Assembly (NCBI GenBank): GCA_046233135.1
Contig: JBJXHN010000001.1
Coordinates: 992,001 to 1,056,000 of the forward strand
Reading direction: 5' to 3'
DNA from: JBJXHN01 sp046233135
GTDB lineage: Bacteria > Pseudomonadota > Alphaproteobacteria > Rhodospirillales > Rhodospirillaceae
Length of the DNA: 64,000 nucleotides
Shown in pieces: positions 1 through 8,761 of this stretch. The notes beneath the pieces are model-generated. The model saw only the letters and a program-made list of their open reading frames with translations, did no database searches and was not told the origin of the DNA. A program made the position numbers and the translations under genes. Position 1 is the stretch's first letter. Each line of letters opens with the position of its first letter.

Positions 1-143
1 AGGGTGGGGCCGGAAACGCCGGCGGCCATCGCCGCCTGATCGGCGCGGACCATCTGCGCCACCTCCAGCACGGCGAGGGCGGTCCCGGGCGGGCGGCCAG
101 ACGGGGGCGGACAGACTGACGGGGGCGAAAGCGGGTTCACCAT
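1..143 (-). CDS. nnr: NAD(P)H-hydrate repair enzyme (Nnr/YjeF), N-terminal fragment cut by window edge
   Basis: Only the first ~47 codons lie in the window; the gene continues beyond position 1. After a Pro-rich leader the translation reaches LEVAQMVRADQAAMAAGVSG, which resembles the start of the YjeF_N epimerase domain (typically a MxxxDxxAIxxGVxG helix). Members of this family epimerise and dehydrate damaged NADHX/NADPHX. The start is ATG at 143, with a second in-frame ATG at 149. It is divergent from the dadA gene that begins at 278. The assignment rests on one short motif. Confidence 0.5.
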   Translation of the reverse strand, partial: MVNPLSPPSVCPPPSGRPPGTALAVLEVAQMVRADQAAMAAGVSGPT

Positions 144-277
144 GAGCATGGTTCCTGACTGGGGCCGGTTGCCGCCATTTAACTTGGCCGGGCGGCCAAT
201 TCGTCGTACAGGAGGAATTCCACGGGATATGTGGGGGCAAGGTCCCGTCTCCGCGAGCATTTGAAAGGCAGGACAGG

Positions 278-1534
278 GTGAAGGTTCTCGTACTCGGGGC
301 CGGGTTGATCGGAACGGCCACGGCCTATTTCCTGGCCCGCGACGGCCACGCCGTGACGGTCCTGGACCGCCAGCCGGGACCGGGACTGGAAACCAGCTAC
401 GCCAACGGCGGCCAGATCTCCGTCTGCCATACCCAGCCCTGGGCCGCCCCCGGCACCCCCCTGCAAGCCCTGCGCTGGATGGGCCGCGACGATGCGCCCC
501 TGGCTTTCCGCTGGACCCGCTGGGATCCCGCCCTGTGGGCCTGGGGCCTGCGGTTCCTCGGCCAATGCACCGCCGGGGCCTATCGCCGCAACATGGAACG
601 CGCGGTGCGCATCGCCCTGTACAGCCGCGACCAGCTGAAGGCCCTGCGCGCCACGGAAAACCTGTCCTACGACTTGCGCACCCAAGGGATCATCAAGATC
701 TATCGCAGCCGCTCCAGCCTCGACAAGGGCCTGGCCGCCATGCGCACCACCGAGGCCTGGGGCCTGCATCAGAAGGCCCTCGGCGTCGACGAGGTGGTGG
801 CCCTGGAACCGGCGCTGGCCGATGCCGCCCCACTGCTGACCGGCGGGATCTACGCTCCGGACGATGAAAGCGGCGACGCCCACCGCTTCACCACTCAGCT
901 GGCCGAGCGCGCCACGGCTCTGGGCGCAGACTTCCGCGGCGGTGTCGCGGTGACCGGCCTGGAAACCGCCAAGGGCCGGCTGAGCGGCGTCCGCACCGAC
1001 CGGGGAACCCTGACCGCCGACGCGACCGTGCTGGCGCTGGGCAGCTATTCCCCGCTGATCGCCCGCACGGCCGGCCTGCGCATACCCGTCTACCCGGCCA
1101 AAGGGTACTCAATTACCGTTGACATCCCGCCGGACGGGGTGGCGCCGACGGTCTCGATCACCGACGAGGATCTGAAGATGGTCTTCTCCCGCTTCGGAAA
1201 CCGCCTGAGGGCGGCCGGTACGGCGGAACTGGCGGGCTGGAACACCACCCTGCGAGAGGCCCGCGCCACCCTCATCCGGCGGGAAACCGGGCGCCTGTTT
1301 CCCCGCGCCGGCGTGACCGACCAGGCGCCGGCCTGGTGTGGCCTGCGCCCCAAGACCCCCGATTCCGCCCCGATCATCGGCCCTGCCCCGGGGGTCCAAG
1401 GCCTGTGGCTGAACACCGGACACGGCACCCTGGGATGGACCATGAGCTGCGGATCGGGACGCCTCGTGGCCGACCTGATCGGCGGCAAAACCCCCGAAAT
1501 AAGCCCCGATGGACTGGGGCTGGACCGGTTTTAG
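278..1534 (+). CDS. dadA: D-amino acid dehydrogenase (FAD-dependent)
   Basis: 418 residues, the usual length for the DadA small-subunit family, which oxidises D-amino acids to 2-oxo acids and passes electrons to the respiratory chain at the inner membrane. An N-terminal FAD Rossmann motif GAGLIG is at residues 7-12, followed by the DadA-type signature ETSYANGGQIS near 39-49. The C-terminal FAD-binding stretch GLRPKTPDSAPIIGP and a GHGTLGWT motif complete the DAO fold. The start is GTG at 278 with an AGGCAGGA ribosome-binding site just upstream. No alanine racemase (dadX) gene lies next to it; the following gene is a GGDEF-type protein. Confidence 0.9.
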   Translation: MKVLVLGAGLIGTATAYFLARDGHAVTVLDRQPGPGLETSYANGGQISVCHTQPWAAPGTPLQALRWMGRDDAPLAFRWTRWDPALWAWGLRFLGQCTAGAYRRNMERAVRIALYSRDQLKALRATENLSYDLRTQGIIKIYRSRSSLDKGLAAMRTTEAWGLHQKALGVDEVVALEPALADAAPLLTGGIYAPDDESGDAHRFTTQLAERATALGADFRGGVAVTGLETAKGRLSGVRTDRGTLTADATVLALGSYSPLIARTAGLRIPVYPAKGYSITVDIPPDGVAPTVSITDEDLKMVFSRFGNRLRAAGTAELAGWNTTLREARATLIRRETGRLFPRAGVTDQAPAWCGLRPKTPDSAPIIGPAPGVQGLWLNTGHGTLGWTMSCGSGRLVADLIGGKTPEISPDGLGLDRF

Positions 1535-1599
1535 GCGAGGCTGTACAGTTTACAGGCATTTTCCGCCCCCCTCGCCCCAACCAGGAGCACTCACGGACA

Positions 1600-2235
1600 A
1601 TGAGCCAGCAGGACGCAAAGACGATTGATGGTTTGAAGACGGAGGTGGCCCGTCTTCGCGAACTGTTGCGTATGACCGAAGACAGTCTCCGGGCCAGCCA
1701 GGACGAGGTGATGCGGCTGTCCACCATCGACGCGCTGACCGCCGTGTTCAACCGCCGGCATTTCATGGACGTGGCGGACCAGGAAATCAGCCGCGCCCGC
1801 CGCTACAAACGGCCGCTGGCGGTGCTGGCGCTGGGCGTGGACAACATCCGGGCCATCAATGAAAGCCACGGTTCCGACCGGGGCGACGGCGTGCTTGCCG
1901 CCGTCGGTGCCGCCGCCCTGCGGACCCTGCGCACCACCGACTACGTGGGGCGGCTCAGCGGCTCCCAGTTCGCGGTGATGCTACCGGAAACCGAACATGA
2001 CGGCTGCATGATCCTGGCCGAACGCATGTGCATCGACCTCGCGCGCGCCGGGGCCGAGGAACTGGGAGACGTCTCGCCGCTGCCGGTCATCTCGGTTGGC
2101 GCGACCCACTTCGTGCGGGAAGACGTGATCTTCGATGCCTGCTTCCAGCGGGCCGACAGCGCCATGACCACCGCCCGGGAACAGGGCGGGGCCAAGGTCC
2201 TGTATGTCACCGCCGAAGAAGTGGACGCCGCCTGA
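1600..2235 (+). CDS. GGDEF-domain protein with degenerate active site
   Basis: 211 residues. An N-terminal coiled coil (about 8-40) leads into a GGDEF fold beginning with the conserved DALTAVFNRRHF (44-55). The signature loop, normally GG(D/E)EF, reads SGSQF at 120-124, so the metal- and GTP-binding acidic residues are missing and diguanylate cyclase activity is unlikely. The rest of the fold (RLSGSQFAVMLPET, then a C-terminal ADSAMTTAREQGG helix) is kept, so it may act as a receptor or scaffold. ATG at 1600 is chosen because the upstream frame overlaps dadA and has no domain. There is no transmembrane segment, so it is probably cytoplasmic. Confidence 0.8.
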   Translation: MSQQDAKTIDGLKTEVARLRELLRMTEDSLRASQDEVMRLSTIDALTAVFNRRHFMDVADQEISRARRYKRPLAVLALGVDNIRAINESHGSDRGDGVLAAVGAAALRTLRTTDYVGRLSGSQFAVMLPETEHDGCMILAERMCIDLARAGAEELGDVSPLPVISVGATHFVREDVIFDACFQRADSAMTTAREQGGAKVLYVTAEEVDAA

Positions 2236-2276
2236 GGCCGGCCCGGCCGGCACAGGACAGCTCTGCTCCCCCCTTC

Positions 2277-2768
2277 TTACCTCCAAACATGCGCGACGGC
2301 ATTGCGCCGGGTCAGGCTGTCGGCCGGCCACAGGTGCTCCCGATCATAATATTCGGCAAAGGCCGGGGCTCCGCCCGGGGACAGAATGACCCAGGGCTGT
2401 TTGGAGCCGGTATAGATGTGAACATCCGGTGGCAGCCTGTCCGGCGTTTCCAGTGTCCCGACGCGGATAAAGGCGATGCCCTCTCCCGCACCCGGATAGT
2501 GGCTCCACAGGGCCACCCGGCAGTCGGGACAGCGCGCGACCTTCTGCCCCCTGCCGCTTTCCGACGGGATCAGCCCCAGGTCGGGACGCCCCCGTTGCAG
2601 GTGGACATGCGCCGTTTCAATCAGCGCATTCAGGGCGAAAGCCCCGCCACTTTCCCGCTGGCACCATCGGCAATGGCAGCAGTGCACGAACATGGGTACG
2701 ACCTGCAAATCGTAGCGGACCGCCCCGCAAGTGCACCGCCCCGAACCCCAAACCGGATCACCCATCAA
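2277..2768 (-). CDS. GFA / CENP-V family zinc protein
   Basis: 163 residues with the cysteine layout of the GFA fold: CTCG at 12-15, HCCHCRWC at 29-36 and CPDC at 80-83, which together bind two zinc ions in characterised relatives. The founding member was named for glutathione-dependent formaldehyde activation, but most family members have no proven reaction, so function is not assigned here. It lies on the strand opposite to its neighbours and stands alone, followed by an AT-richer 350-bp gap. Confidence 0.85.
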   Translation of the reverse strand: MMGDPVWGSGRCTCGAVRYDLQVVPMFVHCCHCRWCQRESGGAFALNALIETAHVHLQRGRPDLGLIPSESGRGQKVARCPDCRVALWSHYPGAGEGIAFIRVGTLETPDRLPPDVHIYTGSKQPWVILSPGGAPAFAEYYDREHLWPADSLTRRNAVAHVWR

Positions 2769-3117
2769 TCCCCTCCAGGATGCTCAATTTGCCCGACAAT
2801 TTCCGCCCCAGCACCTTCTCGTTATATTATCGAAAATCAACTTGACTTCGCATCGATTTAGTCACGGCAATCCAGATGACAGCTTATACATGCATGAAGA
2901 AATATTCTCGCTACCACAAGGATTACAAAACCCTTATATTCCGTTAGTAATATCCCTCCAAAGCACCTTACAAGCTTTTGTCGATGGGTTATTTTTCCTG
3001 TTGGCGGAGGGCGCTGCATCAACTACTTTGAGTCACAAAGGTAAAAGAAGATCCATAATCCTGGGGCATCCCGGCCTCCGGGACGCTGCGCTTATGTACG
3101 GATGAAAGTCTACCGCC
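2769..3117. other. Intergenic region, no gene seen
   Basis: About 350 bp between the divergent GFA gene and the chemoreceptor gene. The section from about 2810 to 3060 is clearly more AT-rich than the flanks. No convincing coding frame, sigma-28 promoter or operator was found. A small hairpin (CCCGGCCTCCGGG, around 3067-3083) lies about 35 bp before the receptor start. Confidence 0.4.
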
Positions 3118-5271
3118 ATGCTCTCTCTCCTGGACCGTCTGCCCATCGCCCGCAAGCTGCTTGTCCTTGTGATTCTGTCCCTTATGGGCATTCTCGTCAC
3201 GGCAGGGATCGCGCTGTACCAGTTCCATCAAGCCATGATGCTGGATCGCGAGGACCAGGTGAAGGCGCTGGTGCAAAGCGTGACCTCTTCGGCCGAAGAG
3301 GTGATCTCCCGTGTGCAGGCGGGCACCCTGTCCGAGGAAGACGGCAAGGCGCTGGTCAAATCGATCATCCGTCCCATGCGCTATGGCGACACCGGTTCCG
3401 ACTATTTCTTCCTGACCGATACGCAGGGGCGCATAGTGATGCATCCGGTGTCTCCGAACCTGGAAGGGAAGGAGATGCTGGGGGTCGAGGACGCCAACGG
3501 CGTCGCCCTGTTCGCCAAAATGGCCGAACAGGCCCGGAGTGCCCGGGGCAATGGCTTCGTTCACTACCACTGGCCCCGTGAAGACGGCGGCACCCCCCTT
3601 CCCAAGGTGACCTATGTGCAGGCGCTGTCCCTCTGGGGATGGGTCGTGGGGACCGGGATTTACGTGGACGATGTCCAGCACGCCTTCATGGCCCAGGCGT
3701 TCACCGTCGGCGGCGTCGTGGTGGTGGTGATCGTGCTGATGGCCAGCCTGTCGGTGATCATCGCCCGACGCATCGCCGGCCCGGTTTCGGCCATGACCGG
3801 CACCATGCGCCGGCTGGCCGACGGTGACCTGGATGCCCCGGTGTCCGGCACCCATCGTGGGGATGAAATCGGTTCCATGGCCGAGGCGGTGCATGTCTTC
3901 AAGACCCACATGATCGACGCCCGGCGCATGCAGCAGGAACAGGCCCGCGATCAGGAAGAAAAGGAAGCCCGGCGCCAGCATCTGGAAAAGCAGATCCGCA
4001 TGTTCGAAATGACCATGATGCGGGTCCTGGACGGCCTGACCGCCGCTGATGCCACCTTGCGCACCATCACCAAGAAGATGGACGAAGACGCCGACGTGAC
4101 CATGCGTCAGGCCGCCACCGTCACCCAGGCCGCAAGCGAGGCCTCCAGCAACGTCGAGACCGTCGCCGCCGCCGCCGAAGAGCTCTCCTCGGCAATCCGC
4201 GAGATCGGCCGCCAGGTCAGCCAGTCCGCCGATGTCGCCCGTCAGGCCGTGTCGCGCACCGAAGTCGCCGAAACCGGTATCCGGGACCTGGAAGTCCGCG
4301 TCCAGGCCATCACCGATATCGTGTCGCTGATCCATGATATCGCCAGCCAGACCAACTTGCTGGCCCTGAACGCCACCATCGAGGCGGCGCGCGCCGGCGA
4401 GGCCGGCAAGGGCTTCGCCGTGGTGGCCAACGAGGTGAAGACCCTGGCCAACCAGACGTCCAAGGCCACCGAGGAAATCACCCAGCAGATCGCCGCCGTG
4501 CAGGAAGCCACCGGCCGCAGCGTCAGCGCCATCGGCGAAGTCAGCCGGGTGATCGAGGAGATGGACCACATCTCCACCTCCATCTCCGCCGCCGTCGAAG
4601 AGCAGGACGCCGCCACCAACGAAATCGCCCGCAACGTGGAACAGGCCGCGCAGGGTACCGCCTCGGTCTCCTCCAGCATCGCCGAGGTCCGCCAGAGCGC
4701 CGAACGCTCCCGCGAGGAAGCCTCGGAGATGCGCGAAACCTCTCAGGGGCTGGGCCGCCAGGCCGAGACCCTGAAGGACGAAGTCGCCCGCTTCCTGCGC
4801 GAAACCCGCGAAGGCACCGGCACCGAAGGCGGCGACTTGGTGGTGTGGAGCGAAGATCTTGCCTTCGGCGTCCCCAAGATCGACGAAGAGCACAAGGCCC
4901 TGATGGATCTGGTCAACGACCTGTCGATCAAGACCCGGTCAGAGGCCAACTCCTCCGACGTCCAGGACTCTTTTGCCACCTTGCGCCGCTATTCCCAGAA
5001 GCACTTCGGCGAGGAAGAGGCCTTCATGCGCAAGATCGGCTATCCGGAAGCCCAGGCGCGTGCCCACGGCGACGAACACCGCCAGTTCCTGACCCGCCTG
5101 GAGCGCCTGTTCGGCCAATACGGCCGGGGCGGCGACCTGGGGGCGCGGGCCAAGGTGGAAATGCTGGGACTTCTGGGCAACTGGTGGGAAAGCCACATCA
5201 AGGGCCATGACGCCCAGGTCGCCTCTTTCGCCCGCTCCCGGTCGCCACGGGGAGACCGCCGCGCGGCGTAA
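3118..5271 (+). CDS. Methyl-accepting chemotaxis protein with Cache sensor and C-terminal hemerythrin domain
   Basis: 717 residues. TM1 lies at about 13-33. A periplasmic single Cache domain at about 45-190 holds YFFLTDTQGRIVMHP. TM2 is at about 195-216, HAMP at 217-270, and the MCP signalling hairpin at about 300-560 with the conserved tip IASQTNLLALNATIEAARAG (408-427). The tail at 578-700 is a bacteriohemerythrin four-helix bundle with H592, H629, E633, H650/H654, H693 and D698 in di-iron spacing. The family transmits ligand signals to CheA/CheW; a terminal hemerythrin domain is known in oxygen-sensing receptors such as DcrH. It may therefore combine a small-molecule Cache input with cytoplasmic O2 or redox sensing (inference). 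Confidence 0.92.
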   Translation: MLSLLDRLPIARKLLVLVILSLMGILVTAGIALYQFHQAMMLDREDQVKALVQSVTSSAEEVISRVQAGTLSEEDGKALVKSIIRPMRYGDTGSDYFFLTDTQGRIVMHPVSPNLEGKEMLGVEDANGVALFAKMAEQARSARGNGFVHYHWPREDGGTPLPKVTYVQALSLWGWVVGTGIYVDDVQHAFMAQAFTVGGVVVVVIVLMASLSVIIARRIAGPVSAMTGTMRRLADGDLDAPVSGTHRGDEIGSMAEAVHVFKTHMIDARRMQQEQARDQEEKEARRQHLEKQIRMFEMTMMRVLDGLTAADATLRTITKKMDEDADVTMRQAATVTQAASEASSNVETVAAAAEELSSAIREIGRQVSQSADVARQAVSRTEVAETGIRDLEVRVQAITDIVSLIHDIASQTNLLALNATIEAARAGEAGKGFAVVANEVKTLANQTSKATEEITQQIAAVQEATGRSVSAIGEVSRVIEEMDHISTSISAAVEEQDAATNEIARNVEQAAQGTASVSSSIAEVRQSAERSREEASEMRETSQGLGRQAETLKDEVARFLRETREGTGTEGGDLVVWSEDLAFGVPKIDEEHKALMDLVNDLSIKTRSEANSSDVQDSFATLRRYSQKHFGEEEAFMRKIGYPEAQARAHGDEHRQFLTRLERLFGQYGRGGDLGARAKVEMLGLLGNWWESHIKGHDAQVASFARSRSPRGDRRAA

Positions 5272-5529
5272 GCCGCATCCCCGCGTTACGTCAATACCGT
5301 TCCCCGGGAAACGCACCGGGAAACACCCGCAGTAGAAGCGGTGCGGATATGTTGGCAATTTTCGCGACATTCCGCCTGGATGGATGTATCTTTTCTCCTA
5401 CACTCGGGTAGGAGAAAAGCGCGCCCCGGCCATCCTGCCCTGACGTTTGCCCATCCGCCGCACGACGGCCGGTCCAGTGCCCTTGCCGGCGGCCGGTGCG
5501 TTCGGCGCGACCGCGTTCAGGAAGACACA

Positions 5530-8499
5530 ATGGCCGCCTTTTTCAACCGCCGCCGTTCGCTGATGGTCCACCTGTCGACCATCATTACCCTTCTCGTCAT
5601 CGGCGTTGGTGGCGCCCTGGGCACGGCGGCCTATCTGAACAGCGCCCGATTGCTGGAAGAAGCGGCCCGCAGCCAGTTGCTGGCCGGGGGGACGACGATC
5701 TCTGCCCGCTTGCTGGCGGCCTATAAGCCGGCGGAGCTGGCCGTGGAAATGCTCAGCCGCGATCCACTGATGGAAGCGCGCACCCTCGGCGAACGGGTGG
5801 AGCGGCGGCGCATGCTGGTGCGGATGATCCGGCGGGAACCGACCATCCGCGCGGCCTTCGTCGGCTATCCGGACGGGTCGTTCGTTCTGATGCGCAAGCT
5901 GGACCGGGAGTCCGACCAGGAGCTGTTCCAGCCGCCGCAGGGGGCGGCCTACCTGATGCAGGCCATCACGCGCGGAGAAGACGGCCCGCCGGAAGGCACC
6001 TACTTCTTCTATTCCAAGGAACTGCACGAAGTGGGGCGGGTCGACAAGCCCGACTACCTGGAATACGACCCGCGCCTTCGCCCCTGGTTCCTGTCGGCGC
6101 AGCGCAACGGGGTGCAGATCAAGACGCCGCCCTACATTTTCTATTCCACCGGCGAGGTGGGAACCACCCTGGCGCGGGTGAACGGCAGCCATGCGGTCGC
6201 CGGCATCGACATTACGCTCCAGGCCCTCAGCGGCTGGCTGGCGGCCCTGAAGCTGACGCCGAACACCCAGATCGCCCTAGTTGACACGGACGGCAAGCTG
6301 ATCGCCCATGCCGATCACAACACGGTGGTCCGCCTGTCCAAGCGCGGCCGGGGACGGCTGATCCGGGCCACGCTCGACGAACCCGAATACGCCCCGTTGC
6401 GCGCCCTGATCGGCACTGCCCCTCCCCGTTCCTTCTCCACCGGGATCACCGCTTTCGAGCAGGCCGGCGTGGCCTATCAGGGCATGGTGATGTCCTTGCC
6501 CGTGGACGGTGCCCGCCCTTACACCCTGGCCATCGCGGTGCCCGAATTCGAACTGTTCGCCGCCGCGCGCGACGGTGCCGTACAGACCGCCATTGTCCTC
6601 GGCCTGATCCTGGTGGTGGCGATCCCGCTTGGCACCCTGGTCGCCCGGCAGGTGGCGCGCCCCCTGCTGGCCCTGGCTGCCGAGGCGCGGGACGTGCGCA
6701 ATTTCGACTTCACGCCATCGCGGCTGCCGGTCACCCACATCATCGAAGTGGACCGCCTCGCCGCGGATATGGACAGCATGCGCGATACCCTCCGGCGGTT
6801 CTCCCAGATCAGCGCCCTGATCACCAGCGAGGCCGACTTCGATTCCCTGATGCGCCAGATCCTGGAGCAGACGGCGCAGACGGTGGGCGCCATCCACGGG
6901 GTGCTTTACCTGATCAGCGACGACGGCCTGTCCCTGACGCCGACCGTGGTAACCGGCGAAGGGTCGCTGATGCCCGCGCCCTTTGCCCTGGACGCCCCGC
7001 CCGCGCCCTATTGCTCGGCCCTGACCCTGCACCGTGCCCGCACGGAATGCATCACGCCCGAAGACTGGCTGGCCATCGGCTGCAATCCCGACGGCTTGCA
7101 CGACGACCTGCGGCCGGCCGTGGTGGTCGTGCCCTTGAGCGACCGCGACGGCGCCCTGGTCGGGCTGCTGGTGCTGGTGCAGCCGACGGAACGGGACGGC
7201 GCCTTGGTCCGCTTTGTCGAAGCCTTGTCGGGCACTTCGGCGGTGACGCTGGAAACCCGGCGGCTGATCGCCGACCAGAAGCGCCTGTTCGAGGCGTTCA
7301 TCGCCGTCCTCGCCGGCGCCGTGGACGCCAAGAGCCCGCACACCGGCGGCCATTGCGCCCGGGTGCCCGAGCTGACCCAGATGATCGCCCAAGCCGCCTG
7401 TGACGCCACCAAGGGGCCGTTCGCCGCCTTCTCGCTGTCCGAAAAGGACTGGGAGGCGGTGCAGATCGCCTCGTGGCTGCACGATTGCGGCAAGGTGACC
7501 ACGCCGGAATTCGTCATCGACAAAGCCACCAAGCTGGAGGCTCTCTACGACCGCATCCACGAGGTGCGGACGCGGTTCGAGGTCCTGAAGCGCGATGCCT
7601 GGATCGCCTACTGGCGTGCCCGGGCCGAGGATCCGTCCGCCGACGAGGTTGCCCTGGCAGCGACGCGTGATGCCGCCCTGGCGGCGCTGGACGACGACTT
7701 CGCCTTTGTCGCCCAATGCAACACCGGTGGCGAGTTCCTGGCGCCGGAGGCCATCGCGCGCCTGCGCGCCATCGGCGCGCGCACCTGGACGCGCACCCTG
7801 GACGACCGCCTGGGCCTTGGCCACGACGAGCTGGAGCGCAAGTCGGTCGTCCCCGCCCCGGCGTTGCCGGCAGAGGAACCGCTTCTGGCGGACAAGCCGG
7901 AACATCGCCTGCCGCGCCGGGAAAGCGATTTCTTCAGCCTGACCAACCCCTGGGGCATTCACATGGACATCCCCGAGCTGCTGTATGACCGGGGCGAGCT
8001 GGCGAACCTGTGCGTCTCCCGCGGCACGCTGACGCCGGAGGAGCGCTACAAGATCAACGAGCACATGGTTCAGACGGTGATCATGCTGTCCAAGCTGCCC
8101 TTCCCGCGTCATCTGCGGGCGGTGCCGGAGATTGCGGGCGGCCACCACGAAAAGATGGACGGCACCGGCTACCCCCGCCGCCTGCGGGGTGACGAGATGA
8201 GCCCGGTTGCGCGGATGATGGCCATCGCCGATGTGTTCGAGGCCCTGACGGCCATCGACCGGCCCTACAAGAAGGGCAAGACGCTGACGGAAACCTTGCG
8301 GATCATGAGCGTCATGGTCAAGGACCGGCATCTGGATCCGGAGATCTTCACGCTGTTCCTGCGGGCGGGCGTCTACCGCACCTACGCCGACCGTTTCATG
8401 CGCCCCGAACAGATCGACGATGTCCGCATCGAAGACTACCTGCCCGCCGAAGCGGAACCGGCCCGCCGCAAGGCACCGCGAGAGGAAATCGGGGCCTGA
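5530..8499 (+). CDS. Membrane sensor with Cache, HAMP, GAF and HD-GYP domains
   Basis: 989 residues. TM1 lies at about 12-35. A large extracytoplasmic double Cache-type region at about 40-345 contains YLEYDPRLRPWF. TM2 is at about 350-372, HAMP to about 425, GAF at about 435-575 and HD-GYP at about 595-960. Catalytic signatures are present: GGHCARVPE (near 606), HDCGKV (near 650) and HHEKMDGTGYP (near 870). HD-GYP enzymes hydrolyse c-di-GMP or other cyclic dinucleotides. About 220 residues separate HDCGK from the GYP motif, far more than usual, so the catalytic domain carries an insertion containing IHEVRTRFEVLKRDAW. ATG at 5530 is chosen for the signal-anchor right after it; the frame is open further upstream but without domain content. 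Confidence 0.88.
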   Translation: MAAFFNRRRSLMVHLSTIITLLVIGVGGALGTAAYLNSARLLEEAARSQLLAGGTTISARLLAAYKPAELAVEMLSRDPLMEARTLGERVERRRMLVRMIRREPTIRAAFVGYPDGSFVLMRKLDRESDQELFQPPQGAAYLMQAITRGEDGPPEGTYFFYSKELHEVGRVDKPDYLEYDPRLRPWFLSAQRNGVQIKTPPYIFYSTGEVGTTLARVNGSHAVAGIDITLQALSGWLAALKLTPNTQIALVDTDGKLIAHADHNTVVRLSKRGRGRLIRATLDEPEYAPLRALIGTAPPRSFSTGITAFEQAGVAYQGMVMSLPVDGARPYTLAIAVPEFELFAAARDGAVQTAIVLGLILVVAIPLGTLVARQVARPLLALAAEARDVRNFDFTPSRLPVTHIIEVDRLAADMDSMRDTLRRFSQISALITSEADFDSLMRQILEQTAQTVGAIHGVLYLISDDGLSLTPTVVTGEGSLMPAPFALDAPPAPYCSALTLHRARTECITPEDWLAIGCNPDGLHDDLRPAVVVVPLSDRDGALVGLLVLVQPTERDGALVRFVEALSGTSAVTLETRRLIADQKRLFEAFIAVLAGAVDAKSPHTGGHCARVPELTQMIAQAACDATKGPFAAFSLSEKDWEAVQIASWLHDCGKVTTPEFVIDKATKLEALYDRIHEVRTRFEVLKRDAWIAYWRARAEDPSADEVALAATRDAALAALDDDFAFVAQCNTGGEFLAPEAIARLRAIGARTWTRTLDDRLGLGHDELERKSVVPAPALPAEEPLLADKPEHRLPRRESDFFSLTNPWGIHMDIPELLYDRGELANLCVSRGTLTPEERYKINEHMVQTVIMLSKLPFPRHLRAVPEIAGGHHEKMDGTGYPRRLRGDEMSPVARMMAIADVFEALTAIDRPYKKGKTLTETLRIMSVMVKDRHLDPEIFTLFLRAGVYRTYADRFMRPEQIDDVRIEDYLPAEAEPARRKAPREEIGA

Positions 8500-8520
8500 A
8501 CCCCATCGGGGGTCAGGGGG

Positions 8521-8706
8521 ACCCGCTGGTCCCCCTGCACTTGTTTTAGATGTCCCCTTCGGGACGGGGTAGGACCCGCTGGTCCCCCTGCACTTGTTTT
8601 AGATGTCCCCTTCGGGACGGGGTAGGACCCGCTGGTCCCCCTGCACTTGTTTTAGATGTCCCCTTCGGGACGGGGTAGGACCCGCTGGTCCCCCTGCACT
8701 TGTTTT
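8521..8706. repeat. 53-bp tandem repeat, 3.5 copies
   Basis: Three perfect 53-bp units (8521-8573, 8574-8626, 8627-8679) and a 27-bp partial fourth (8680-8706). Each unit begins ACCCGCTGGTCCCCC and holds two small dyads (GGACC/GGTCC and GTCCC/GGGAC). The array starts about 20 bp after the HD-GYP stop codon. Identity between units points to recent slippage or unequal recombination. It sits between convergent genes, so it may affect transcript 3' ends. Confidence 0.95.
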
Positions 8707-8716
8707 CTTTTTTTAG

Positions 8717-8753
8717 TGAAGTGCCGGAGGGACTTGTCCCTCCGGACCTCCCA
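8717..8753. repeat. REP-like palindromic element, copy A
   Basis: A perfect 9-bp stem CCGGAGGGA/TCCCTCCGG (8724-8732 and 8737-8745) with a 4-nt loop, embedded in GAAGTG…ACCTCCCAT. The same block, flanks included and with one mismatch, occurs in reverse orientation at 24646-24684. It lies between the convergent HD-GYP and K+ channel genes, where it could also act as a terminator. Confidence 0.85.
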
Positions 8754-8761
8754 TAAGTGGG

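Noticed and set aside
3019..4893. 624-codon open frame antisense to the chemoreceptor gene
   Set aside because: It is His/Gly/Asp-rich low-complexity sequence, the usual reverse-strand shadow of a high-GC coding region; the sense frame has full MCP domain content.
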